From the NCBI GenBank assembly GCA_031258505.1, contig JAIRMT010000031.1, positions 1-23,861 on the forward strand: a stretch of 23,861 nt of DNA, given 5' to 3'. The translations under genes and the position numbers were made by a program. Under the pieces are notes generated by a model. That model saw only the letters and a list, made by a program, of their open reading frames with translations, had not been told where the DNA came from and ran no database searches. Shown here one piece after another: positions 15,562-22,996 of this stretch. How positions within the stretch are numbered: position 1 is the stretch's first letter; every line of letters starts with the position of its first letter. Origin of the DNA: Treponema sp. (GTDB lineage Bacteria; Spirochaetota; Spirochaetia; Treponematales; Breznakiellaceae).

Positions 15562-16506
15562 CTAAAACAACGATACATCGTTGACTTTTTTTGTAACCTT
15601 GTTCGCTATGAAAAGCAGAACAAAGGCGATCACAGATTTGAAAAGGCCGATAGCAGTGGCGTAGGAAAACCTCATGCTCCGCATAGCCACGTTGTAGGTG
15701 TAAATGTCAATCACCGTTGAGCGGGGCGCATTGAGGGTGTTCCACAGCACGAATATCTGATCAAAGTTAGAATTGAGCAAGCCGCCTATGGCAAGAATAA
15801 AAAGCACAGTAACAGTTCCCTTTATGCACGGCAGAGTGATAGACCACATGCGCCTGAATCTTCCGGCGCCGTCGATTTCTGCGGCTTCATAAATGTCCTG
15901 ATCAACGCCGGCTATTGCCGCTAAATAGATGATCGCTGACCAGCCGAGTTCCTTCCACACATCGGATATAACCACGATGCCCCAGAAGTATTGGGGATAT
16001 GCGAGAAAGGTTATACCTTGTTTCAAAACGCCTATGGAAACCAGAATTTCGTTGATGAACCCGGAATCCGATAGCCATGTGGTGAGAATCCCGCCTAGCA
16101 CGACCCATGAGAGGAAGTGTGGAAGATAAGAAATGGTCTGCACCACACGCTTAAACCGCGCCTGCCTGAGTTCATTCAAAAACAGGGCGAAAATAATAGG
16201 CAGGGGAAAACCAACAAGCAGTTTCAGTACGCTGATCCCCAGCGTATTAAGTATGATGTCAGAGAACTCGGGATCATTGAAGAACGCGATGAAGTGTTGA
16301 AATCCAAAATTGTCCGCCGCAGGGGATAGGAGAAATTTGAAGCTAAACAGGGAATCGGTGATCCGGTAGTTCTTTTTGAACCCGACCAAAAGGCCATACA
16401 TAGGCGCATAGTTGAAAACAAGCATCCACGCGATTCCAAGCCAAGCCATAATCTGCAAGTCTCTTTCTTTCAGCAGTCGTTCCAGAAAATTGTTATGAGC
16501 TTTCAT
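15562..16506 (-). CDS. ABC sugar transporter permease, LplB-like
   Basis: First gene of the Lpl-type set and the second permease subunit. From ATG 16506 the protein has 314 residues, starting MKAHNNFLERLLKERDLQIM and a first membrane segment with FNYAPMYGLLVGFKKNYRI, which matches the start of the LplB group. The EAA loop DIYEAAEIDGAGRFRRMWSITLP is complete. The frame extends further to a GTG at 16599, but the added hydrophobic stretch is not usual in the family. Neither start has a close ribosome site (GGAG lies 16 bases before 16506), so the start is tentative. The 148-base gap to the divergent glycosidase gene should hold the promoters of both. Confidence 0.9.
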   Translation of the reverse strand: MKAHNNFLERLLKERDLQIMAWLGIAWMLVFNYAPMYGLLVGFKKNYRITDSLFSFKFLLSPAADNFGFQHFIAFFNDPEFSDIILNTLGISVLKLLVGFPLPIIFALFLNELRQARFKRVVQTISYLPHFLSWVVLGGILTTWLSDSGFINEILVSIGVLKQGITFLAYPQYFWGIVVISDVWKELGWSAIIYLAAIAGVDQDIYEAAEIDGAGRFRRMWSITLPCIKGTVTVLFILAIGGLLNSNFDQIFVLWNTLNAPRSTVIDIYTYNVAMRSMRFSYATAIGLFKSVIAFVLLFIANKVTKKVNDVSLF

Positions 16507-16654
16507 ACTGATAAAATATATGCTCCATATTCCAAACCCGATAGGTAGAAAAATTTCTAAAAAGTGGAATATTTTCAGTTTATAAAAACAGCGTTCCACA
16601 AGTGGGCGCTTGATGGGTATATACTACTTCCAATCGACTATTTAAGGGAAAAAG

Positions 16655-18270
16655 ATGCTTGAAAAGCTGGATAGAAAACGGGTGAGCGGCTTTCTGAAAG
16701 CCCAGGGACAGAAGATCGTCAATGGAATGGGAGAAGAGATTCTTCTTGCGGGTTGGGGACTTGGAAACTGGCTTCTTTGTGAAGGCTATATGTGGCTGGC
16801 TTTTGACAACCACGCATTTGACAGGCCCCGTAACATTGAGGAAACAGTGCGCGATATTGCCGGGAGCGTGTATGCAGAACACTTCTGGAAGGAATTCAGG
16901 AAGCGCTACATCACCCGCGAGGACATTTTGCGCATGGCGGCGCTCGGATACAATTCAGTGAGGATTCCAATCAACTGGCGAATTCTTATGGAAGATGAGC
17001 CTGGCGAGCTTATTTTTAAAGAAGACGGCTTTCATCTGCTGGAAGACTGCGTGAACTGGTGCGAGGAAGCCGACGTTTATGCGATCTTGGATATGCATGG
17101 CGCGCCCGGGGGACAAACCGGAGACAACATAGATGATTCGCGGGACAATCTTCCCCGTCTTTTAACGGACCAAGACTACTGGGACAAGGGCATAGCCTTG
17201 TGGGAAGAGCTTGCGCGGCGTTATAAAGGGCGATGGATAGTAGGCGCATACGACCTGTTAAATGAGCCTATCCGTACAGCGCGTTACGATTACCCTGACA
17301 TTGACTACGCGTTTCCAGCTTTAATTCGATTCTATGAAGAAGCTGTCGCCGCAATCAGGAAGATTGATCCGGAGCACCTACTTTCAATAGAAGGGCATCA
17401 TTGGGCGACTGATCCCGCTGTTTTTTTTAAGAAATACGATGACAACATGCTGATTCATTTTCACCGTTACGGATGTCCGCCTGACATTTCCGCGTTTCAG
17501 ACGTTCGCCGCGCTTCGGGAAAAATTCGATGAACTGGGGGGAACAACAATGAGTGGTACGCGGCGTTATATCCGCTTGCGTTCAGCCTTGACATAGGGGT
17601 AAACGTGTGGCCATGGAAAAAGATGCAGTGCGCCAGCTCCCCGTATTCGGTGAAAAAGCCGGAGCATTGGGACGCGCTTCTTGCCTACACCAAAGGCGGG
17701 GCGAAACCGTCAAAGACCGAATCTGTTGCCATGCTTGATGAATATCTTGAGAATATGAAACTTGAAAACTGCGTTGAAAACCCGGAAGTTACGAACGCGG
17801 TATTCCGCTGTCCGCCCTGTTCTCTACGCGCTACAGACTTCGATCAGCTTCCCGGCAAAGGCGTTTCTTTCAGCGGAGGACGGGAGGAACCCTGTCTCTT
17901 TGAGTACCAGCGAGATTCCGGCATGGCTATCCGCGTTGAGAAAGGAAAAGAGCTGGCGTGGGAAACCGGCTGGGACCGCTGGGGGATCTACACGTTGGAG
18001 CTTGCCTCCGGGGAATTAGCGGTTTATTCTCTCTACCGGATTGAAGCAGAAAGCGTTTTGCGGCTTTTTCTCACGGATGCGGAAGAGGCGCGGCTTTGTA
18101 TAGAACAGGACGGAAAGCGGCTCGCGGTTTTTGACATAAATGCGCAGTCCGCGTCGTCGCTGATTCCGCTCAATGCGGCTCCAGAAAGCCGAATTACGGT
18201 ACGAGTGGAAAAAGGGACGCTAATCTTGAGCAAACTTGAAGCACTGCCTCCCGCAGTACGCGCACTGTAA
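16655..18270 (+). pseudogene. Glycoside hydrolase family 5-like gene, frameshifted at the nucleophile site
   Basis: Frame 1 (16655-17535) has a GH5 TIM-barrel: GWGLGNWL, SVRIPINW (about 101-108), ILDMHGAPGGQTG (144-156), LLNEP with acid/base Glu204, and HFHRYG (268-273). At about 17531-17550 the frame is lost; the correct reading resumes in another frame as NNNEWYAALYPLAFSLDIGV, then WPWKKMQ, and runs to 18270 with a beta-rich C-terminal part. The strand that should carry the nucleophile Glu (normally W-x-GE-x-GE-like before NNEW) is missing, so a short deletion plus frameshift is likely. A run of six G (17536-17541) marks the spot. Even slippage there would not restore a nucleophile. Start chosen at ATG 16655, with AAGGGA upstream. 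It diverges from the Lpl-type importer. Confidence 0.8.
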
Positions 18271-18423
18271 ACTGTCTGCGACTTTTGGAGGCGTTCCGTA
18301 GGCGTGGTAGCCGTCTCATAAAGTAAAGAGGCTAGGGAATATGCGTATATATGCAGGTTTCCGATTCTTACACCAGCTGGGGACAGCATGAAACTGGAGT
18401 GTCCTAAAGAATAGTAAACGCTC

Positions 18424-18612
18424 GCCGTAATGGGAAAGTCTCCCGCCGTAATGGGAAAGTCTCCCGCCGTAATGGGAAAGTCTCCTACCGTAATGGGAAA
18501 GTCTCCCGCCGTAGTTGGAAAGTCTCCCGCCGTAGTTGGAAAGTCTCCCGCCGTAGTTGGACAGTCTCCCGCCGTAGTTGGAAAGTCTCCTACCGTAGTT
18601 GGAAAGTCTCGC
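18424..18612. repeat. Tandem array 2, nine 21-bp units
   Basis: Nine exact-length units. The first four carry CCGTAATGGGAAAGTCTCC, the last five GTAGTTGGA in place of GTAATGGGA. Plus strand reads VMGKSPA or VVGKSPA, minus strand GDFPTTA or GDFPITA; a further minus frame reads RLSNYGG. On the minus strand an ATG at 18617 has GAGGGG 8 bases upstream and would begin MTRDFPTTVGDFP. The frame then runs antisense into the glycosidase gene, so a full-length product is doubtful. The 153 bases between 18271 and the array hold no gene that I can see. The array separates the convergent glycosidase and DUF3782-like genes. Confidence 0.9.
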
Positions 18613-18654
18613 GTCATGTTCCACGCCCCTCGTACCATAGCGTAGTTAGTTCCG

Positions 18655-19365
18655 CTATTCTGCTCTTTCGGATGTATGCGTTTGCTGCGTCATGCCGAAT
18701 GTCCATTCTTTTGGTTTGAAGCCTTCAGGAACTGAAATCATCATCGTATCCCCTGATTGTTCGATGAGGTAAAACCCAGCCTTGAGCGCGGCTTTGCGCA
18801 CATCAGGGGCAAGCACTGCGCCGCCTACCGCGCCAAGCCAGACCCGCCGATCATCATGCTCATCGGCATAGGCGCGGAGTATATCCATACGCTCAATGTG
18901 GTCTTGCACATGACTAGCCAGTAACTTGCTTTTTGCTTCGACCGCTATGACTACGTTGCTGTTCTCAAGCAGCACGTCAACTTCCGCAAGCTCCTGATGA
19001 TTTTTGTTATAATACTTACGGTTCGGGCTGGCTATCCTTAAATCGAAGTCCATGTCGTTGAACTTTTTGATGAGATTGGGTGCGATGAGATGCTCAACGA
19101 TCTCGCCAAAACGGAGTCCCAGATCGCCGAGCACTTTACTGGTTTTTTTCCATTGTTCCTCCATCCGTCGGTCAGTCTCTCTCCGTTGTTCCTCCATCCG
19201 TCGGTCAGTCTCCTTCCATTGTTCCTTCTGTTCCTTCATTTGTCTGTCGGTTTCCCGCATCTGCGCGGCTGTCTCTTTCTGTTGTTCGCCGACCTCCTTA
19301 ATCAAAGCCCAGACTTCTTCGAATGTAGGCGCTTTCCGTTCTTCTTGTATTGTTGCCGCTGGCAT
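18655..19365 (-). CDS. Coiled-coil protein with PD-(D/E)XK-like domain (DUF3782-like)
   Basis: A 236-residue cytosolic protein. The N-terminal part (about 15-76) is a charged coiled coil with hendecad repeats such as ETDRRMEEQ. The C-terminal part contains QELAEVDVLLENSNVVIAVEAKSK, with Asp130, Glu143 and Lys145 placed as in PD-(D/E)XK nucleases. This layout is that of the DUF3782 group, common in several copies in spirochaetes, cyanobacteria and Chloroflexi, with unknown role; a nuclease activity is inferred only from the fold. A GAGGAGG ribosome site precedes the ATG at 19365. It has no operon partner here. Confidence 0.85.
   Translation of the reverse strand: MPAATIQEERKAPTFEEVWALIKEVGEQQKETAAQMRETDRQMKEQKEQWKETDRRMEEQRRETDRRMEEQWKKTSKVLGDLGLRFGEIVEHLIAPNLIKKFNDMDFDLRIASPNRKYYNKNHQELAEVDVLLENSNVVIAVEAKSKLLASHVQDHIERMDILRAYADEHDDRRVWLGAVGGAVLAPDVRKAALKAGFYLIEQSGDTMMISVPEGFKPKEWTFGMTQQTHTSERAE
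19153..19218 (-). repeat. 33-bp tandem repeat in the coiled-coil part
   Basis: The sequence TTGTTCCTCCATCCGTCGG recurs at 19153 and 19186, a 33-base step encoding the 11-residue unit ETDRRMEEQ followed by two residues. Further diverged hendecads flank it. Such repeats change coiled-coil length by unit steps. Confidence 0.85.
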
Positions 19366-19555
19366 ACTATCCTCCTCTATTCAGTTTGGCGTAACTTAGG
19401 GTCAAGTTTGGCCTATGGTGAACCTTCTCTCCTTACTAGAGTGAACGCCCTCATCAGCGTTATCCCCAGATACTTTGAGCTTATGGCCAAAAATTATACT
19501 GTGTTCGTGTGTTTATTTAAAGCCTCCCTCCATAGCCCGCATACATCCCTTCCAC

Positions 19556-19740
19556 GCTTAAAAACAGCGCACGCGCCGTTTTTAAGCCCTATTCCCAACG
19601 TAGTAGAAGGCGGTGAATCGGCGCGAACACCTCGTTTAACGAGTTCCGCGAAGGTTTACCTTTCTTCGCTCTCTCCGCCGCTAAACGGCAAGACCGCAAG
19701 CGCGGCGTTACATACTACCCAACGCGGCTATTATTTTTTC
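19556..19740. other. Palindrome-led, possibly structured noncoding segment
   Basis: A 32-base palindrome (19556-19587: arms of 15 with one mismatch, AAAAAC/GTTTTT outside a GCGC core) starts the segment. Further complementary parts follow in nested order: GTAGTA (19600-19605) with TACTAC (19713-19718), GGCGG (19609-19613) with CCGCC (19675-19679), and CTCGTT/AACGAG (19631-19643). A T-rich stretch ends it at 19731-19739. No convincing frame crosses it. It may be a noncoding RNA or the end of a lost mobile element. Between 19366 and 19555 I see nothing recognisable beyond the ribosome site for the gene at 18655-19365. Confidence 0.4.
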
Positions 19741-20047
19741 ATAACACAAGCTCCATGCACGCCTTGGGGTTTTGCCTGTTGCTTAAGCCTCGTCCCAGAA
19801 ATGCACGGACAGCCTGCTTGGAACAGACGTGTCGATGTCGTATTCCGGGAAGGTCGCGGGCGGGTAGCATGGACGTGGGCTTGGTGTCGTGAATAGGAAG
19901 CCGCATCTCGCCCCGGTCTTTGTCGATCACGAAAGGACTGTAGAGCAGAAAGGCTTTGATGACGTTACTCAACGCCTTCTCAAGCGCCTCGCGTGCACGG
20001 TTTTTCTCCGCGATGTCCACCATGCCCCTGTTGGGATCAATGGCTTT
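19731..20047 (-). pseudogene. Decayed fragment of a conserved hypothetical gene
   Basis: On the minus strand the frame from about 20047 reads DPNRGMVDIAEKNRAREALE, then NVIKAFLLYSPFVIDKDRGE and RLPIHDTKPT. Near 19860-19873 the sense moves to another frame, which reads FPEYDIDTSVPSRLSVHFWD then EA and a stop. Near 19780-19790 it moves again to KQQAKPQGVHGA, ending in a stop at 19731. Read across the shifts, this resembles a hypothetical-protein family I remember from treponemes and Bacteroides with ...KP.GVHG.E... near its middle. I cannot name it. Both ends appear truncated. At least two frameshifts mark it as dead. Confidence 0.6.
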
Positions 20048-20063
20048 AGCTTAACGTTTTCAT

Positions 20064-20121
20064 GGCGAGGGTTCCTCGGTTGATAGTTTTACAACTACCC
20101 TCTGATAAGATTTCCCTCGCC
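20064..20121. other. Inverted repeat downstream of the aldehyde dehydrogenase gene
   Basis: GGCGAGGG (20064-20071) and CCCTCGCC (20114-20121) are perfect complements, and TAGTT/AACTA forms a smaller hairpin between them. It is 40 bases beyond the stop codon at 20161 and could define the 3' end of the FIST-aldehyde dehydrogenase transcript. No T-run follows, so it is not a clear intrinsic terminator. Confidence 0.35.
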
Positions 20122-20160
20122 TTCTCTAGCCTTGCAGGGAGGCTTGGAACCAGCGCCCCC

Positions 20161-21594
20161 TTATATAATATTTTTCAGCACGATGGTCTTGGTCCGGGTT
20201 ACCTCGTCAAAGGTAGACAGAACGCCCTCGGTTCCGATACCAGAATACTTGTAGCCGCCGAAGGGCATCTCGAAGCTACGGAAGAAGCTCGCGCCGTTGA
20301 TGATCACCCCGCCACATTCAAGCTGGGTTGCTACATTCCAGGCGGTCTTGATATCCGCTGTGAAGATACAACCGCAAAGCCCAAATATGGAGGCATTGGC
20401 AATCTCGACCGCCTCTTCCAGGGTTTCAAAACCGATAATCGGCACGACCGGTCCGAAAATTTCCATATCCTTGGCCACATCTGCGGTTTTGGGAACCTCG
20501 TCGATAACCGTGGGTTCGTAGAAAGCGCCGTTGCGCTTGCCTCCCAGGATGATCTTGCCCCCTTGGGAGACGGTGAGGTTCACCTGGCGTTCAACCTCAA
20601 TGGCGGCTTTCTCGCTGATGAGACAGCCGAGTTGGGTGGTGTCGTCCGCCGGGTCGCCGGTCTTGATCTTTTTGATCCGCTCCACCACTTTTTCCGCGAA
20701 AGCCTCCTTGAGACTGTTGTGGATGAGGAAGCGTTTGGAGGCGCAGCACACCTGGCCAGTGTTGTACATTCTGCCCCAGATCACCTCTTCCACTGCAAGG
20801 TCCAGGTCTGCGTCTTTCCACACAATAAAGGCGTCATTGCCTCCCAGTTCCAGAGCAATATGGGCTAGGTGGCTCGCGGCGTTTTTGTAGGTCTCGATCC
20901 CTACTTCGGTTGAACCGGTTAGGGTGATGGCGTGAACGTCCGGGTTTTTGCAGAGCCAGCTACCAACCTGGGAACCCCGACCCGTAACGATTTCAATGGC
21001 CCCATCGGTAACGCCAGCCTTGACCAGAAGTTCCGTCAGCATACAAAGGGTCAGCGGGTTATCTGTCGAGGGTTTTACGATAGCGGCGTTTCCTGCCAGC
21101 AAGGTGGGCGCCACTTTCTGATCAAACAGATCGCAGGGGAAATTAAAGGGAATGACGCAGGCCACTACGCCGATGGGTTCCCGCAGGGTGAGCAGGACGT
21201 GGCGTTCCTGATTTTTCTCCTGCCCCGCGGGGATAACTTCGCCGTAGAGATGTTTTGCCCGTTCTACAAAGCCCTTAAAGGCAATGGGAATATTGGCTAT
21301 TTCCCCTCGTGCCTCAGTGATTGGCTTGCCCGTCTCATCCGAAAGGGTTCTTGCCAGCTTTTCCTTGTTTTCTTCCACCATGGCAACAAATTTGAGGAGA
21401 ATGTCCCCTTTCTCGTGTACCGGAACCTGCGCCCATTTTTTCTGTCCTTCTTTGGCCTTTTCTACCGCCCATTTGACATCATCTTCAGTGGCTGCCGGAA
21501 CCGTGTCGATAACCTTACCGTTTGCCGGATTAGTTACCTTGATAACAGCTCCGTTAGAGGCATCCACTGCTTTTCCGCCAATAATCATTTTCAT
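20161..21594 (-). CDS. NAD(P)-dependent aldehyde dehydrogenase
   Basis: Oxidises an aldehyde to the carboxylic acid with NAD(P)+ in the cytosol. The 477 residues are of usual length. The Rossmann-type motif GSTEVGIETYK, PFNFPCDL (with Asn151), general base Glu249 in LELGGND, catalytic Cys283 in GQVCCASKRF and EIFGPV are all in place. The sequence is similar in style to succinate-semialdehyde and lactaldehyde dehydrogenases, but the substrate cannot be fixed from motifs. Its ATG at 21594 lies 75 bases behind the FIST gene in the same direction, with an AAGGAGAGAAG ribosome site. The two genes probably form one operon. Confidence 0.93.
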   Translation of the reverse strand: MKMIIGGKAVDASNGAVIKVTNPANGKVIDTVPAATEDDVKWAVEKAKEGQKKWAQVPVHEKGDILLKFVAMVEENKEKLARTLSDETGKPITEARGEIANIPIAFKGFVERAKHLYGEVIPAGQEKNQERHVLLTLREPIGVVACVIPFNFPCDLFDQKVAPTLLAGNAAIVKPSTDNPLTLCMLTELLVKAGVTDGAIEIVTGRGSQVGSWLCKNPDVHAITLTGSTEVGIETYKNAASHLAHIALELGGNDAFIVWKDADLDLAVEEVIWGRMYNTGQVCCASKRFLIHNSLKEAFAEKVVERIKKIKTGDPADDTTQLGCLISEKAAIEVERQVNLTVSQGGKIILGGKRNGAFYEPTVIDEVPKTADVAKDMEIFGPVVPIIGFETLEEAVEIANASIFGLCGCIFTADIKTAWNVATQLECGGVIINGASFFRSFEMPFGGYKYSGIGTEGVLSTFDEVTRTKTIVLKNII

Positions 21595-21626
21595 TTTTCT
21601 TCTCTCCTTGTTATTGAGTTTTTTAA

Positions 21627-21657
21627 GGCGGTTCCAAAACCGCGCCTTGAAAACCGC
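21627..21657. other. Inverted repeats between FIST and aldehyde dehydrogenase genes
   Basis: GCGGTT (21628-21633), loop CCAA, AACCGC (21638-21643), and another AACCGCC at 21652-21658, allow two alternative stems that share the first arm. In the minus-strand transcript this lies between the two genes. It might attenuate transcription or set unequal expression of the two genes. Inference from base pairing only. Confidence 0.35.
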
Positions 21658-21669
21658 CTCGCTTAAAAT

Positions 21670-22833
21670 CTACTGGGCAAAACCCGTATAGGACAACATG
21701 AGGCCGCCGGTAGTATTGTTACCGTCATCCTCATAACCATATTCCCCAAAGGTGAATTCCATGATGAAAGGTACGCCGTCCGCAGCCTTCTTCACCCCTG
21801 CGACCAGTTCCTCGATCCGGTCTCCAATGCCGGCACGCCGTCCGCCGCAATGTACCAGGAAGAACGCTGCTGGTGGAGCGGTCATTTTCTTCTTGAGCGC
21901 TTCCAGTGTGTCAGCGCCCGAAGCGATGAGTTCGTCCACTGAGCCTTCCATGCGGATTACGGCGGTTTTTTCCGCCAAATTCGCACCGATGTTCATGGAA
22001 TAGTCGTCATTCCCGTTCATGGGGTGGCGGATGGCAGTGAGATCTCCAAGCCGGTCCTTGACCCCTAATGGGGAAGTAATCGTATAAACCAGGAGATTGC
22101 CCCCCTTGAGGCTTTCGGCATCAACCCCAACCCATTCGGCGTAGCGCTTGAGGGCTGGCTTGCCGTCGATTTCCTCCAGAACCCGCTTATCCCTGACTTT
22201 GGTGATGATGCCCACGTCTCCGGTTTCCCGGTAGGCTCCGGTAAAGAGATTGGTTGCTGGTTTTTCGGCATAGAAAAAGGCCAGGGTTATGCCGTCGGCA
22301 AAGACCTGCTGATTGGCAAACAGTTTCCACTCGCCAGCAATGGCGTTATCTGCGGCGCTGCCGCCGAAAAAGGGCTTGCGGCCAATCACATCGCTTACGC
22401 CCTTGAGGAAGGTTTCTTCCTCACCCGGGGGAGCGGCCATGTAAAAATAGTCTGGTGGGCAGGTTTTCCCCGCGTTTTTCATGGCTTCCTTGGCTGCGAG
22501 CCTTCCTGTCTCGCGGGCGCAGTCGCCCTTGGGCGTTCCGGCAACCCCGACGCTTAGATCGTCCCCAGCCAGAGCCAAAATGCCCACAAAGCCTTTTTCG
22601 CCGGAGATAAAGCCCTCGGGGGTAATAACGCCGGTAAAAGAAGTATTACCCAATACGGGAATTCCGGGCAATTCCTCGCTGATTCCTGCGAGTAGCTGCC
22701 CCAGATCATAGGCGACGCTGGCATAGGCAAAGGCAATTTTGATGCTGTCAAGCCCTGCTTTAACTTTTCCCGCCGCTTCTTTTCCTGCCGCCTTGGGATC
22801 AACGGCAACACTGGAACCAGTATTACTTTTCAT
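21670..22833 (-). CDS. FIST-domain protein
   Basis: A 387-residue protein with an N-terminal FIST domain (about 20-215: KIAFAYASVAYDLGQLLAG, LGNTSFTGVITPEGF, KPFFGGSAADN) and a FIST_C domain (about 220-370: YAEWVGVD, MRMEGS-like IRMEGSVDELI, FLVHCGGRRAGIGDR). FIST domains are thought to bind small ligands such as amino acids or their derivatives in signalling proteins. Here no kinase, GGDEF or chemoreceptor output domain is attached. I chose the start at 22833 because AGGAGG stands 6 bases ahead of it; the frame is open further to 22929. It heads an operon with the aldehyde dehydrogenase, which suggests sensing or handling of the same metabolite. The region to 22990 should hold the promoter, but no clear match was found. 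Confidence 0.88.
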   Translation of the reverse strand: MKSNTGSSVAVDPKAAGKEAAGKVKAGLDSIKIAFAYASVAYDLGQLLAGISEELPGIPVLGNTSFTGVITPEGFISGEKGFVGILALAGDDLSVGVAGTPKGDCARETGRLAAKEAMKNAGKTCPPDYFYMAAPPGEEETFLKGVSDVIGRKPFFGGSAADNAIAGEWKLFANQQVFADGITLAFFYAEKPATNLFTGAYRETGDVGIITKVRDKRVLEEIDGKPALKRYAEWVGVDAESLKGGNLLVYTITSPLGVKDRLGDLTAIRHPMNGNDDYSMNIGANLAEKTAVIRMEGSVDELIASGADTLEALKKKMTAPPAAFFLVHCGGRRAGIGDRIEELVAGVKKAADGVPFIMEFTFGEYGYEDDGNNTTGGLMLSYTGFAQ

Positions 22834-22996
22834 AATACACCTCCTGATAACTCCTGATAGAATTTTCACGAAACATACGCTCCATGATAAAATAATGGTA
22901 AATCCACTTTTCCCACCTGTAAAGTACACACTTATTCGGTTTTACAGCGATTTGACATTGTTGTGTTCCGTTAGCAACCCCGCATTGCCGCGCTTA

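Noticed and set aside
17536..17541. Programmed frameshift at the G6 run restoring a working GH5 enzyme
   Set aside because: A -1 slip would join the frames but the product would still lack the nucleophile-bearing strand.
18033..18423. Minus-strand frame continuing from array 2
   Set aside because: It overlaps the conserved 3' part of the glycosidase gene in antisense; only the array part is worth considering.
19090..19896. Long plus-strand frame of 268 codons
   Set aside because: It runs antisense to the DUF3782-like gene and through the palindrome and the decayed relic; no ribosome site and no family likeness.
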